This document shows positions 15,319 through 24,923 of a stretch of 64,000 nt of DNA, one piece after another (position 1 is the first letter of the stretch; each line of letters starts with the position of its first letter). Below the pieces are notes generated by a model. It had not been told where the DNA came from. It did not search any database and saw nothing but the letters and a program-made list of their open reading frames with translations. The stretch comes from Microbacterium fluvii. GTDB lineage: Bacteria; Actinomycetota; Actinomycetes; Actinomycetales; Microbacteriaceae. A program made the position numbers and the translations under genes. The DNA is taken from assembly GCF_025515205.1 (NCBI RefSeq), contig NZ_JAOPFX010000001.1:1054001-1118000 (forward strand), written 5' to 3'.

Positions 15319-16320
15319 TCAGGGGAGCACGACGACCTGGGCGCCGAAGACGAGCCCGGCGCCGAAGCCGATCTGCAGGGCCAGGCCGCCGCTGAGTTCG
15401 GGGTGCTCCTCGAGCAGGCGATGGGTGGCCAGCGGGATCGACGCCGCCGACGTGTTGCCCGTCGTCTCGATGTCGCGGCCGATGACGACCGTCTCGGGAA
15501 GACCCAGCTGCTTGGCGAATTCGTCGATGATGCGCATATTGGCCTGGTGCGGCACGAACGCGGCGAGGTCTGCGGCGGTGACTCCGGCCTCGGCGAGCGC
15601 CTGACGGGCGACCTTGACCATCTCCCACACGGCCCAGCGGAACACCGTGGGTCCCTCCTGGCGCAGGGTCGGCCACGGGGCCTGGCCATCGCGGAACTCG
15701 GTGAGGGTGTGGTTCATGCCCACGGCCTCGGCCTTCGATCCGTCGGAGCCCCATACCGTCGGGCCGATGCCCGCCGTGTCGCTCGGGCCCACCACGGCCG
15801 CTCCCGCACCGTCGCCGAGCAGGAACGAGATGCTGCGGTCGGCGGGGTCGACGATGTCGCTGAGCTTCTCTGCGCCGATGACGACGGCGTAGTGCGCGGC
15901 GCCGGAGCGGATGAGGGCGTCCGCCTGGGCGACGCCGTAGGCGAAGCCGGCGCACGCCGCGTTCAGGTCGTAGGCCGCCGCCGGATTCGCCCCGATGCGG
16001 TCGGCGACGATCGCCGAGACCGACGGCGACTGCTTCGGGTTCGAGATCGTCGCGACCACGACCAGGTCGATGTCGGCGGGGTCGACACCCGAGCGCTCCA
16101 CTGCCTCGCGCGCGGCATCCGTCGCCAGTTCGATCGCCGTCGTTCCGGCGTCGGCGCGCATCCGCGTCACGATGCCGGTGCGCTGCCGGATCCACTCGTC
16201 GCTCGAGTCGATCGGGCCGATCAGGTCGTCGTTGGGCACCGCGTTCTCGCCTCGTGCCGCGCCGTACGCGTAGATGCGGGTGTGTGCGGGGCCGGTGGGC
16301 TGGGTCAGGCTCAGGGTCAT
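15319..16320 (-). CDS. fabH: Beta-ketoacyl-ACP synthase III
   Basis: Starts fatty acid synthesis by condensing an acyl-CoA primer with malonyl-ACP. In actinobacteria it usually prefers branched primers, giving iso and anteiso fatty acids. The 333-residue protein has the complete triad: Cys123 in DLNAACAGFAYG, His in FVPHQANMRI and Asn in ETTGNTSAASIPLA. ATG 16320 overlaps the fabD stop (ATGA), so translation of the two is coupled. Confidence 0.96.
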   Translation of the reverse strand: MTLSLTQPTGPAHTRIYAYGAARGENAVPNDDLIGPIDSSDEWIRQRTGIVTRMRADAGTTAIELATDAAREAVERSGVDPADIDLVVVATISNPKQSPSVSAIVADRIGANPAAAYDLNAACAGFAYGVAQADALIRSGAAHYAVVIGAEKLSDIVDPADRSISFLLGDGAGAAVVGPSDTAGIGPTVWGSDGSKAEAVGMNHTLTEFRDGQAPWPTLRQEGPTVFRWAVWEMVKVARQALAEAGVTAADLAAFVPHQANMRIIDEFAKQLGLPETVVIGRDIETTGNTSAASIPLATHRLLEEHPELSGGLALQIGFGAGLVFGAQVVVLP

Positions 16321-17231
16321 GCGGATGCTCCGGTGAGAAGTTCGGCGGCGGCCGCGAGGTCGTCGGGGGTCTTGACCGCCACCGCCGGCACACCGCGGAG
16401 GGCCCGCTTGGCGAGCCCTACGAGGGTTCCGGCGGGGCTGAACTCGATGATGCCGGTCACTCCGGCGGCGGCGAAAGCCTCCATGCACAGATCCCACCGC
16501 ACCGGCGAGGCCACCTGGCTCACCAGCAGGTCGACGGCGGTGTCGGCGGCATCGACGACCGAGCCGTCGCGGTTGGTCCACAGCGTCGTCGTCGGAGCGG
16601 ATGCGGACACCTGCGCGGCCGCGTCGCGCAACGTCTGCACCGCCGGGGCCATGTAGCGGGTGTGGAAGGCACCCGCGACCTGCAGCGGGATGACCCGCGT
16701 GGATGCCGGGGGCTCCGCCGACAGGCGTGCGAGCGCGTCGAGGGAGCCGGCGGCGACGAGCTGCCCGCCGCCGTTGTAGTTGGCGGGGGTGAGGTCGAGT
16801 TCGGTCAGCCGCGCCACGACGGCGTCCTGATCACCGCCGATGACGGCGCTCATGCCGGTCGGCTCGGTGGCCGCTGCCGCCGCCATGGCACGGCCGCGGA
16901 TGCCGACCAGACGCAGCGCATCCTCTTCGGACAGCACCCCGGCCGCTGCGGCGGCGGCGAACTCGCCGACCGAGTGGCCGGCGACGCCCGAGACTCCGGA
17001 GCGGTCGGCCAGGGCGTTCCACGACAGGAGGCTCGCCGCGACGATGAGCGGCTGCGCGATCCGGGTGTCGCGGATCGCATCGGCATCCCACTCGGTGCCG
17101 GCCGCGACGAGGTCGACGCCCGACCACTCGGCGTACGCGTGCAGGCGCTCGGCGGTGCCGTCGAGCTCGAGCCAGGGGGTCAGGAAACCGGGGGTCTGCG
17201 AACCCTGACCGGGGAAGACGGCGATGATCAC
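16317..17231 (-). CDS. fabD: Malonyl-CoA:ACP transacylase
   Basis: Transfers malonate from CoA to acyl carrier protein. The 304-residue protein has the N-terminal FPGQGSQ, the nucleophile Ser87 in GHSVGE, and the catalytic histidine in VAGAFHTRYM. GTG 17231 starts at VIIAVFPGQG as in homologues. CAGGAT lies 6 nt upstream, so a leaderless start is possible even though the spacer (GGAAGG) could also bind the ribosome. An inverted repeat lies upstream at 17276-17302. Confidence 0.95.
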   Translation of the reverse strand: MIIAVFPGQGSQTPGFLTPWLELDGTAERLHAYAEWSGVDLVAAGTEWDADAIRDTRIAQPLIVAASLLSWNALADRSGVSGVAGHSVGEFAAAAAAGVLSEEDALRLVGIRGRAMAAAAATEPTGMSAVIGGDQDAVVARLTELDLTPANYNGGGQLVAAGSLDALARLSAEPPASTRVIPLQVAGAFHTRYMAPAVQTLRDAAAQVSASAPTTTLWTNRDGSVVDAADTAVDLLVSQVASPVRWDLCMEAFAAAGVTGIIEFSPAGTLVGLAKRALRGVPAVAVKTPDDLAAAAELLTGASA

Positions 17232-17237
17232 CCTTCC

Positions 17238-17243
17238 ATCCTG
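17238..17243 (-). promoter_or_regulatory. Possible -10 hexamer of fabD
   Basis: CAGGAT on the minus strand, 6 nt before GTG 17231. It would give the fab genes a promoter separate from aceE-fasR, just downstream of the inverted repeat at 17276-17302. Confidence 0.35.
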
Positions 17244-17275
17244 CCAAGGATCGCCGTGCCGTTCTGGCAGAGGTG

Positions 17276-17302
17276 GCACAAGATTGCGCCAAGGCTTTGT
17301 GC
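17276..17302. promoter_or_regulatory. Candidate operator between fasR and fabD
   Basis: GCACAA (17276-17281), 15 nt, then TTGTGC (17297-17302): a perfect 6-bp inverted repeat in the 84-bp gap between fasR and fabD, 33-59 bp upstream of the possible fabD -10. FasR activates the fab operon from this gap in Streptomyces. I cannot confirm that this is its site. Confidence 0.35.
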
Positions 17303-17315
17303 GCGGTGAACAGCC

Positions 17316-18530
17316 TCAGGCGCCGGGGCGTCGCGTCGCCGCCGAGCGGCGGCGGGTCGCGTCGGTGCCGATGGAGCCCAGAATGAGGGCGGTCTGCAGG
17401 ATCAGCGCCTCGCGGGGACCGGTGGCGTCCCATCCGATCACGTCCGAGACGCGCTTGAGTCGGTATCGCACCGTGTTGGGGTGGACGAACAGCTCACGCG
17501 CCGTCGCCTCCAGCGAACGGCCGTTGTCGAGATAGCTCCACAGGGTCGCCACGAGGTCGGTGCTGTGGGCCTGCAGCGGGCGGTAGATCTTCTCCACCAG
17601 GGTGAGCTTGGCCAGCGGATCACCGGCGAGCGCCCGCTCGGGCAGCAGATCGTCGGCTTCCACGGGGCGCGGCGCATGCCGCCAGGCGCGGGCGACCGCG
17701 AAGCCGGCCAGAGCCGCCCTCGCGCTCTGGCTCGCGTCGACCAGTGCCGGCACCTGCGGCCCCAGCACCAGCAGCCCCGGTCCGAAGCCCGGCTCGAGGC
17801 GACGTGCGATCTCGATGAACGGGAGCTCGGCGGCATCCTCGGTCCGATGCGGCGTCTCCGACCGCCCGATCACGAGCACCAGGCGCGAGCCCTGCACGCC
17901 GATCAGCACGTCGACGTCGAGCTTGCGCGCGGTGCGGCGCAGCTGATCGACGTCGAACTGCGGCGGGGTGGTTCCCACCAGCACCGCGACCTCGCCGTGC
18001 CCGTGCCAGCCGAGCGCGGCGATGCGGCTGGGCAGCTCCTCATCGGCTTCGCCGGTGAGGATCGAGTCGACCACGAGCGCCTCCAGGCGCGCGTCCCAGA
18101 GCCCTCTCGCCTCGGCGGCCCGCGCGTACACGTCGGCGGCGGCGAAGGCGACGTCGCGCGAGTAGAGCAGGATCGCCTCTCGGAGGTCTTCGCCGCGCCC
18201 GGCCACACGCTCCTCGGTCACTCCGACGGTGACGCGGATGAGCTGCAGCGTCTGGGTGAGGCTGACGCTGCGCAGCAGCTCACGCGGCGCCGCGGCGAAG
18301 ATGTCCGCCGCGATCCAGGGAGTCGAGGTGGGATCCTCGTACCACTGGATGAACGAGGTGATGCCCGCCTGGGCGACCAGGCCCACCGCCGACCGCCGTG
18401 CCGGCGGCATGTCCGCGTACCACGGCAGAGTGTCTTCGAGGCGCTTGATGGTCGCCGTGGCGAGGTCGCCTGAGATGCGGCGGAGCCACGCGAGCGTCTC
18501 GCTCTTGTCGGCAGAGGTGCGGTCGGCCAT
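17316..18530 (-). CDS. fasR: PucR-type helix-turn-helix regulator, FasR-like
   Basis: A 404-residue regulator. The C-terminal end holds a PucR-type HTH: the sequence YLDNGRSLEATARELFVHPN followed by TVRYRLKRVSDVIGWD. The rest is a GGDEF-like/CdaR-type middle and an all-helical N-terminus. It lies directly upstream of fabD, as does FasR, the activator of fatty acid synthesis in Streptomyces coelicolor, and the context makes it the ortholog. ATG 18530 is 8 nt after the aceE stop, so it is probably co-transcribed with aceE. The name rests on context plus family, not on a direct comparison. Confidence 0.85.
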   Translation of the reverse strand: MADRTSADKSETLAWLRRISGDLATATIKRLEDTLPWYADMPPARRSAVGLVAQAGITSFIQWYEDPTSTPWIAADIFAAAPRELLRSVSLTQTLQLIRVTVGVTEERVAGRGEDLREAILLYSRDVAFAAADVYARAAEARGLWDARLEALVVDSILTGEADEELPSRIAALGWHGHGEVAVLVGTTPPQFDVDQLRRTARKLDVDVLIGVQGSRLVLVIGRSETPHRTEDAAELPFIEIARRLEPGFGPGLLVLGPQVPALVDASQSARAALAGFAVARAWRHAPRPVEADDLLPERALAGDPLAKLTLVEKIYRPLQAHSTDLVATLWSYLDNGRSLEATARELFVHPNTVRYRLKRVSDVIGWDATGPREALILQTALILGSIGTDATRRRSAATRRPGA

Positions 18531-18538
18531 GGATGCTG

Positions 18539-21268
18539 TCAGCTCTCGCCGCCCGCGTTGCCGCTGGTGCCGGCGCTGACGTCGTGCAGGCGGTACTTCT
18601 CGATCGCCTGTCCGGCCAGAGCCCGGTCGACTTTGCCCTCCTCCGCGAGCGACTGGAGCGTGCGCACCACGAGCGACGGTCCGTCGATCTTGAAGAAGCG
18701 ACGGGCGGCGGCGCGCGTGTCGGAGAAGCCGAAGCCGTCGGCGCCCAGGGTCGCGAAGCGCTGCGGCACCCACGGGCGGATCTGGTCCTGCACGGCGTGC
18801 ATGAAGTCGCTCACCGCGACGACGGGGCCCTCGGCGTCGCGCAGCTTCTCGGTGACGTAGGCGGTGCGGGGCTCCTCGTCCGGGTACAGGAAGTTGTGCT
18901 CGTCGGCGGCGAGACCGTCGCGGCGCAGCTCGGTCCACGACGTGACCGACCACACGTCGGCCTGCACGCCCCAGTCGTCGCGAAGCAGCTGCTGGGCCTC
19001 CAGCGCCCACGGCACGCCGACGCCCGAGGCGAGCAGCTGCGCGCGGGGGCCTTCGCCGTCGGCGGTGGAGATGCGGTGGAGACCGCGCAGGATGCCGTCG
19101 ACGTCGACGCCCTCGGGCTCCGCCGGCTGCACGAGCGGCTCGTTGTAGACCGTGAGGTAGTACATGACGTTGGGGTCGGGGTGCTCGCCGCCGTACATGC
19201 GGTCCAGGCCCGCCCGCACGATGTGGGCGATCTCGTAGCCGAACGCCGGGTCGTACGACACGGTGGCCGGGTTGGTGGAGGCCAGCAGGTGCGAATGGCC
19301 GTCGGCGTGCTGCAGACCCTCGCCGGTCAGCGTCGTGCGTCCCGCCGTGGCGCCGATGATGAAGCCGCGCGCCATCTGGTCGCCCGCCGCCCACTGGGCG
19401 TCGCCCGTGCGCTGGAACCCGAACATCGAGTAGAAGACGTAGATCGGGATGAGCGGCTCGCCGTGGGTGGCGTACGAGGTGCCGGTCGCCGTGAAGGCGG
19501 CGAGGGCTCCGGCCTCGTTGATGCCGACGTGCATGATCTGCCCCTGCGGGCTCTCCTTGTACGCCAGGAGCAGCTCGCGGTCGACCGACGTGTAGTTCTG
19601 GCCGTGCGGGTTGTAGATCTTGGCGTTCGGGAAGAACGCGTCGATGCCGAAGGTGCGCGCCTCGTCGGGGATGATCGGCACGATGCGGTTGCCGAAGTCC
19701 TTCGCACGCAGCAGGTCCTTCAGCAGTCGCACGAACGCCATCGTGGTGGCGACCTCCTGCGTGCCCGAGCCCTTCTTGGGGAGGGCGTAGGTCTCGTCTC
19801 CAGGGAGGGTGAGCCCGACGTGGTGGCTGCGTCGCTCGGGAAGGAATCCGCCCAGGGCGCGGCGCTTCTCGATCATGTACTGGATCGTCTCGTCGCCGGG
19901 GCCGGGGTTGTAGTACGGCGGGAGGTAGGGGTTCTCTTCGAGCTGCGCGTCGCTGATCGGGATGCGCATCGAGTCGCGGAAGTGCTTGAGGTCTTCCAGC
20001 GTCATCTTCTTCATCTGGTGGGTCGCGTTGCGCCCCTCGAAGTGGTGGCCGAGACCGTAGCCCTTGATCGTCTTGGCGAGGATCACGGTGGGCTGGCCCT
20101 TGTGCTTGGACGCGGCGTCGTACGCGGCGTACAGCTTCTGGTAGTCGAGGCCGCCGCGGCGGAGCTTGCCCCAGATGTCGTCGTCCGACCAGTTCTCGAC
20201 CATCTTGGCGGTGCGCTCGTCACGGCCGAAGAAGTGGTCGCGGATGAACTTGCCGTCTTCGGCGCGGTAGGTCTGGAAGTCGCCGTCGGGGGTCGTGTTC
20301 ATGAGGTGCACGAGGGCGCCCTCTGGGTCCACCTGCAGCAGTTCGTCCCAGCCGCGGCCCCACACGACCTTGATGACGTTCCAGCCTGCGCCGCGGAAGA
20401 AGCTCTCCAGTTCCTGGATGATCTTGCCGTTGCCCCGCACGGGGCCGTCGAGGCGCTGGAGGTTGCAGTTGACGACGAAGGTCAGGTTGTCCAGGCCCTC
20501 GTTGGCCGCGACCTGCAGCTGCCCGCGGCTTTCGACCTCGTCCATCTCGCCGTCGCCGAGGAAGGCCCACACGCGCGAGTCCGACAGATCCTTCACGCCG
20601 CGGTTGGTGAGGTACTTGTTGGTCATCGCCTGGTAGATCGCGTTGATCGGGCCCAGACCCATCGACACGGTCGGGAACTGCCAGTACTCCGGCATCAGCC
20701 GAGGGTGGGGGTACGACGGGATGCCGTCGGGGGCCTTCGACTTCTCCTGACGGAAGCCGTCGAGCTGGTCTTCGGTCAGGCGGCCCTCGAGGAACGAGCG
20801 CGCGTAGATGCCCGGCGAGGCGTGCCCCTGGATGAAGATCTGGTCGCCGCCTGCGGGGTCGTCCAGGCCCCGGAAGAAGTGGTTGAAGCCGACTTCGTAG
20901 AGGGAGGCCGACGACGCGTAGGTCGAGATGTGACCACCCACGCCGATGCCAGGACGCTGCGCGCGGTGCACCGTGATCGCGGCGTTCCAGCGGATCCAGC
21001 GGCGGTAGCGGCGCTCGAGCTCCTCGTCACCGGGGAAGGACGGCTCGTTCTCGGGCGCGATCGTGTTGATGTAGTCCGTCGTCGGCACCTGCGGCACGTT
21101 CAACTGCAGCTCGTGCGACTTCTGCAGCAGGCTCAGCATGATCTCGCGACCGCGGCCGGAGCCCTTGGCATCCACGAGCTGCTGCAGGGACTCCTGCCAC
21201 TCCGACGTCTCGTCGGGGTCGCTGTCGAGAGGGCCCTGCGAGTACGGATCCTGGTCGTTGACAGTCAC
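18539..21268 (-). CDS. aceE: Pyruvate dehydrogenase E1 component, homodimeric
   Basis: The thiamine-diphosphate-dependent subunit that decarboxylates pyruvate and loads the E2 lipoyl arm, making acetyl-CoA. It has 909 residues, the normal length for the homodimeric AceE type. The ThDP motif is [13 protein letters not shown], with the closing asparagine in [27 protein letters not shown] is also family-typical. GTG 21268 is preceded by AAGG at a spacing of 8 nt. The matching E2 (sucB) and E3 (lpdA) lie 20 kb away. It leads into fasR and the fab operon, linking acetyl-CoA supply with lipid synthesis. Confidence 0.97.
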   Translation of the reverse strand: MTVNDQDPYSQGPLDSDPDETSEWQESLQQLVDAKGSGRGREIMLSLLQKSHELQLNVPQVPTTDYINTIAPENEPSFPGDEELERRYRRWIRWNAAITVHRAQRPGIGVGGHISTYASSASLYEVGFNHFFRGLDDPAGGDQIFIQGHASPGIYARSFLEGRLTEDQLDGFRQEKSKAPDGIPSYPHPRLMPEYWQFPTVSMGLGPINAIYQAMTNKYLTNRGVKDLSDSRVWAFLGDGEMDEVESRGQLQVAANEGLDNLTFVVNCNLQRLDGPVRGNGKIIQELESFFRGAGWNVIKVVWGRGWDELLQVDPEGALVHLMNTTPDGDFQTYRAEDGKFIRDHFFGRDERTAKMVENWSDDDIWGKLRRGGLDYQKLYAAYDAASKHKGQPTVILAKTIKGYGLGHHFEGRNATHQMKKMTLEDLKHFRDSMRIPISDAQLEENPYLPPYYNPGPGDETIQYMIEKRRALGGFLPERRSHHVGLTLPGDETYALPKKGSGTQEVATTMAFVRLLKDLLRAKDFGNRIVPIIPDEARTFGIDAFFPNAKIYNPHGQNYTSVDRELLLAYKESPQGQIMHVGINEAGALAAFTATGTSYATHGEPLIPIYVFYSMFGFQRTGDAQWAAGDQMARGFIIGATAGRTTLTGEGLQHADGHSHLLASTNPATVSYDPAFGYEIAHIVRAGLDRMYGGEHPDPNVMYYLTVYNEPLVQPAEPEGVDVDGILRGLHRISTADGEGPRAQLLASGVGVPWALEAQQLLRDDWGVQADVWSVTSWTELRRDGLAADEHNFLYPDEEPRTAYVTEKLRDAEGPVVAVSDFMHAVQDQIRPWVPQRFATLGADGFGFSDTRAAARRFFKIDGPSLVVRTLQSLAEEGKVDRALAGQAIEKYRLHDVSAGTSGNAGGES

Positions 21269-21394
21269 GTGAGACCTTTCGTCGTCTGGCAGATCGTGCC
21301 AGGGATTCGCTACCGGAACGGTGCAGACATTGTTTGCCGTGCACAACGCACCACCGACCAGCCTAGCCACTGAACGGGTGCCAGGATGGACAGC

Positions 21395-21853
21395 ATGACG
21401 ATCGAGATCGGCGACCAGGCACCTGACTTCACGCTTCCCGCAGCCGGCGGCGGCACCCTCACCCTCAGCGACCTCTGGCGCGAGTCCCCGGTGGTGCTCG
21501 TCTTCTTCCCGCTCGCGTTCTCCGGGCGCTGCCAGGGCGAGCTGTGCGAGATCCGCGACAACATCGCGGTGTTCGAGCAGAGCGGCGTGACGGTCGTGGG
21601 CATCTCGGTCGACAGCACCCACGCGCTGCACGCGTGGGCCGAGCAGCAGGCGTATCCGTTCGCCCTGGTCTCCGACTTCTGGCCGCACGGCGAGGTCGCG
21701 AGGGCCTACGGCGCGTTCCTCGCCGAGAAGGGCATCGCGACGCGTGCCAGCTTCCTCATCGACACGACCGGTGTCGTGCGCTGGAGCGTCGTCTCCGACC
21801 CGGCGACCTCGCGGTCCCTCGACGGCTACCGCGAGGCGATCGCCGCCCTGTGA
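21395..21853 (+). CDS. ahpE: AhpE-like peroxiredoxin
   Basis: A 152-residue peroxiredoxin that reduces hydroperoxides. [15 protein letters not shown] closely matches the active site of mycobacterial AhpE; the peroxidatic cysteine is Cys46. A second cysteine at 51 is not at a usual resolving position, and mycobacterial AhpE is a 1-Cys enzyme. [14 protein letters not shown] is also conserved. ATG 21395 is preferred over ATG 21386 because homology begins at [12 protein letters not shown] and a CAGGAT hexamer lies 7 nt upstream. It is divergent from aceE and ends 3 nt before the minus-strand tRNA-Val. Confidence 0.93.
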   Translation: MTIEIGDQAPDFTLPAAGGGTLTLSDLWRESPVVLVFFPLAFSGRCQGELCEIRDNIAVFEQSGVTVVGISVDSTHALHAWAEQQAYPFALVSDFWPHGEVARAYGAFLAEKGIATRASFLIDTTGVVRWSVVSDPATSRSLDGYREAIAAL

Positions 21854-21856
21854 GAG

Positions 21857-21929
21857 TGGGCCCTGCCGGGATCGAACCGACGACATCCACGGTGTAAACG
21901 TGGCGCTCTACCAGCTGAGCTAAGGGCCC
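21857..21929 (-). tRNA. tRNA-Val (TAC anticodon)
   Basis: A 73-nt cloverleaf on the minus strand. The acceptor stem GGGCCCT/AGGGCCC is fully paired, with discriminator A. The anticodon stem is CCACG/CGTGG around loop TTTACAC, so the anticodon is TAC. The T-loop TTCGATC is intact. The gene lies between the convergent ahpE and the divergent mgtE. No terminator is seen at its 3' end. Confidence 0.97.
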
Positions 21930-21943
21930 TGACCCGACAAGTC

Positions 21944-21949
21944 TAGAGT
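21944..21949 (+). promoter_or_regulatory. -10 hexamer of mgtE, leaderless arrangement
   Basis: TAGAGT lies 6 nt before ATG 21956; no ribosome binding site fits in the space. Transcription should begin at the start codon. Confidence 0.55.
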
Positions 21950-21955
21950 TCGGGC

Positions 21956-23302
21956 ATGGACGACGACTTCCCGCAGTTCTCGGCTGCCCTGTCCGACGCG
22001 CTCAAGGACCGGGATCTCGCGCGCATCTCGGAGCTGCTCGGCGACCACGACGCGGGCGACATCGTGCGCGCCCTCGAGCGCGAAGACGCCGCAGACCGGG
22101 CCGTGCTGTACCGGCTGCTGCGTCGGGAGCACGCCCTCGAGGTGTTCGAGCTGCTGGAGCCGGGTCTTCGCGCGGAGCTGTTCGCGGGGCTGCGCGACGA
22201 AGAGGTGGCGCGGCTGTTCGAGCAGCTCGACCCCGACGACCGCGCCCAGCTGGTCGACGAGCTGCCCGCGGGCGTCGCGAAAGACCTCATGAGCGGGCTC
22301 TCGGCCAGTGAGCGCGAACTCACCGCCCCGATCCTCGGCTACCCGCGCGGCGCGATCGGCCGCCACATGAGCACCGAGTTCGTGCGGCTGCAGCCGCAGC
22401 TCACGGTGGGAGACGCGCTGACGCACGTGCAGCTTCGAGGACCCGGTGCCGAGACGGTCTACATGCTGCCGGTGACCGACCCCGAGCGGCGCGTCGTAGG
22501 TGTCGTCGGGCTGCGCGAGCTCGTCATGGAGCCCGGCGACCTGGGCCTCGCCGAGGTCATGACCGAGGCGCAGGTCGTGCGCGCGGTCGACCCCGCCGAG
22601 CAGGCCGCGCGGCGCGTGGTCGACGGCCAGCTGCTGGCGGCGCCGGTGGTCGACTCCGAGGACCGTGTCGTCGGCATCCTCACGATCGACGATGCGGCCA
22701 GGATCCTCGAAGACGCCGAAGACGAGGATGCGGCGCGCCAGGGTGCATCGGAGCCGCTGCGCCGGCCGTACCTGACCACTCCGGTGTTCGGCATCGTGCG
22801 CGCGCGGGTGGTGTGGCTGCTGGTGCTGGCGGTCTCGGCGCTGCTGACCGTTCAGGTGCTCGGCATCTTCGAAGACGCGATCGAACAGGTCGTGACCCTC
22901 GCGCTGTTCGTGCCCCTGCTCACCGGCACGGCGGGCAACACGGGCTCGCAGGCGGCCACCACCGTCACACGTGCGCTGGCGCTCGGCGAGGTCACCTCGC
23001 GCGACGTGCTGGTCGTCGCGTGGCGTGAGGTGCGGGTGGGGGCGACGCTGGGGGCACTGCTCGGTGCGCTGGGCTTCGTGCTGGCCACCCTCGCCTTCGG
23101 CATCGATTTCGGTGGCGTCATCGGCATCACCCTCGTCGTGGTCTGCACGATCGCGGCGACCGTGGGCGGGGCGATGCCGATGCTCGCGCGGGCGGTGCGT
23201 GCCGACCCCGCGGTGTTCAGCACGCCGTTCATCTCGACCTTCTGCGACGCGACGAGCCTCGTGGTCTACTTCGTCGTCGCGACCTGGCTGCTGGGGCTGT
23301 AG
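21956..23302 (+). CDS. mgtE: Magnesium transporter MgtE
   Basis: A 448-residue Mg2+ channel/transporter of the plasma membrane. It has the N-terminal helical superhelix with repeated leucines and aspartates (residues 1-130), a pair of CBS domains (about 135-255) that sense Mg2+ in characterised homologues, and five membrane helices from about 280. The pore-region signature TGTAGNTGSQAATTVTRAL is intact. The start is a leaderless ATG. It ends directly against the stop of the convergent permease gene. Confidence 0.96.
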   Translation: MDDDFPQFSAALSDALKDRDLARISELLGDHDAGDIVRALEREDAADRAVLYRLLRREHALEVFELLEPGLRAELFAGLRDEEVARLFEQLDPDDRAQLVDELPAGVAKDLMSGLSASERELTAPILGYPRGAIGRHMSTEFVRLQPQLTVGDALTHVQLRGPGAETVYMLPVTDPERRVVGVVGLRELVMEPGDLGLAEVMTEAQVVRAVDPAEQAARRVVDGQLLAAPVVDSEDRVVGILTIDDAARILEDAEDEDAARQGASEPLRRPYLTTPVFGIVRARVVWLLVLAVSALLTVQVLGIFEDAIEQVVTLALFVPLLTGTAGNTGSQAATTVTRALALGEVTSRDVLVVAWREVRVGATLGALLGALGFVLATLAFGIDFGGVIGITLVVVCTIAATVGGAMPMLARAVRADPAVFSTPFISTFCDATSLVVYFVVATWLLGL

Positions 23303-24826
23303 CTACCGGGTCTGTTCGCCGCCCTCCGCCTTGCGCACCGGTGCGACGACGTGGGGCAGCGACGGGTCGATGTAGCCGGGCTGGCCGACGCGCGAATGGC
23401 GGTGCGAGTAGCCGAAGTAGATGATGATGCCGATCGCGAGCCACACGAGGAACCGCAGCCAGGTCTCGACCGTGAGGTTGAGCATGAGGTACAGGCACAC
23501 GAGCGCCGACAGCGCGGGCAGCCACGGATTCCACGGCACGCGGAACGGGCGCGGCAGGTCGGGCCGGGTGCGCCGCAGGGCGATCACGCCGATCGAGACG
23601 AGCACGAACGCCGACAGTGTGCCGATGTTCACCATCTCCTCCAGGATGCCGACGGGCGTGAATCCCGCAACGACGGCCACCACGAGGGTCACGATGATCG
23701 AGATCAGCCAGGGGGTGCGCCGGGTCGGGTGCACCTTCGCGAGCCCCGCCGGCAGCAGGGCGTCCCTGCTCATCGCGAAGATGATGCGCGTCGCACCGAT
23801 CAGCAGTGTCAGCACGACCGTCGTCAGGCCCGCGACGGCTCCGGCCGAGATCACCGTGGCCATCCAGGTGGCGCCGTGCTGGGCGAACGCGTTCGCGAGC
23901 GCGGCGGCCGGGTCGAGCTGGTCGTACGAGACCATGCCGGTCACCACCAGCGCCACCGCGCAGTAGAGCACGGTGCAGATCACGAGTGAGGCGATGATGC
24001 CGATCGGCAGGTCGCGCTGGGGCCTGCGGGTCTCTTCGGCGGTGGTGGCCACGACGTCGAAGCCGATGTAGGCGAAGAACACCAGCGCGGCCCCCGCGAA
24101 GATGCCGCCGATGCCGAAGGCCGTCGGCTCGGCGCCGGAGAGGAACTGCAGCAGCGGCTGGTGCAGCCCGGTCGCCGCCTCCCGAGCCGCTTCGGGCGGC
24201 ACGAACGGCGAGTAGTTCGCCGGGTCGATGAACCCGATGCCGGCGAAGATCACGAACAGCACGATGAACAGCTTCACCGCGACCAGCACGAGGTTGACGC
24301 GCATCGACTCCTTGATGCCGAAGGTCATGAGGCCGCCCAGCACAAGTACGAGCAGGATCGCCATCACATCGACCGTGCCGCCGTAGCCGATCGCCTCGGG
24401 GATGGGCGCACCCAGCTGTTCGAGCAGCACCCCGAGGTAGGCGCTCCACCCCTGGGCGACGACACTCGCCCCGAGGAACATCTCCAGGATGAGATCCCAC
24501 CCGATGATCCACGCCAGAAGTTCGCCGAGCGCGGCGTAGGAGAACGTGTAGGCCGACCCCGACACCGGCACCGTGGAGGCGAACTCCGCGTAGCACATGG
24601 CCGCCAGCGCGCACGCGACGGCCGCGACGATGAAGCTCACGACGATCGCGGGACCGGCGACCTCGTGGGCCGCCCGACCGGTGAGCGTGAAGATGCCGGC
24701 GCCGATGACGACACCCACTCCGAAGAGGGTGAGATCCAGCGCCGACAGCGATTTCTTGAGTCTGAACTCCGGTTCGTCGGTGTCTGCGACCGACTGCTCC
24801 ACCGATTTCGTGCGCATGATGTTCAT
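23303..24826 (-). CDS. APC family amino acid permease
   Basis: A 507-residue transporter with about 12 membrane segments, of the cationic amino acid transporter/YfnA type. The first helix holds GVGVVIGAGIFTLTGRAAHE, the unwound substrate-binding segment, followed by the consensus region FIVAAVACALAAMCYAEFAS. The C-terminal half has ATRIIFAMSRDALLPAGL. ATG 24826 has AAGGG about 9 nt upstream; ATG 24817 is an alternative three codons later. Substrate specificity (amino acids or polyamines) cannot be told from sequence. Confidence 0.9.
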   Translation of the reverse strand: MNIMRTKSVEQSVADTDEPEFRLKKSLSALDLTLFGVGVVIGAGIFTLTGRAAHEVAGPAIVVSFIVAAVACALAAMCYAEFASTVPVSGSAYTFSYAALGELLAWIIGWDLILEMFLGASVVAQGWSAYLGVLLEQLGAPIPEAIGYGGTVDVMAILLVLVLGGLMTFGIKESMRVNLVLVAVKLFIVLFVIFAGIGFIDPANYSPFVPPEAAREAATGLHQPLLQFLSGAEPTAFGIGGIFAGAALVFFAYIGFDVVATTAEETRRPQRDLPIGIIASLVICTVLYCAVALVVTGMVSYDQLDPAAALANAFAQHGATWMATVISAGAVAGLTTVVLTLLIGATRIIFAMSRDALLPAGLAKVHPTRRTPWLISIIVTLVVAVVAGFTPVGILEEMVNIGTLSAFVLVSIGVIALRRTRPDLPRPFRVPWNPWLPALSALVCLYLMLNLTVETWLRFLVWLAIGIIIYFGYSHRHSRVGQPGYIDPSLPHVVAPVRKAEGGEQTR

Positions 24827-24911
24827 GGCCGTGCCCTTCGCCAGAGGATCGTTGAATGCTAGCGGCGGCACGTGCCCGACGTCACCCCTTCGAGCCGTCC
24901 GGAGCCCAGGG

Positions 24912-24917
24912 TAGGTT
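24912..24917 (+). promoter_or_regulatory. -10 hexamer of the zinc-ribbon gene
   Basis: TAGGTT lies 6 nt before GTG 24924. If it is used as in the neighbours, transcription begins at GTG 24924 and the ATG at 24921 is not transcribed. Confidence 0.45.
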
Positions 24918-24923
24918 GGAATG

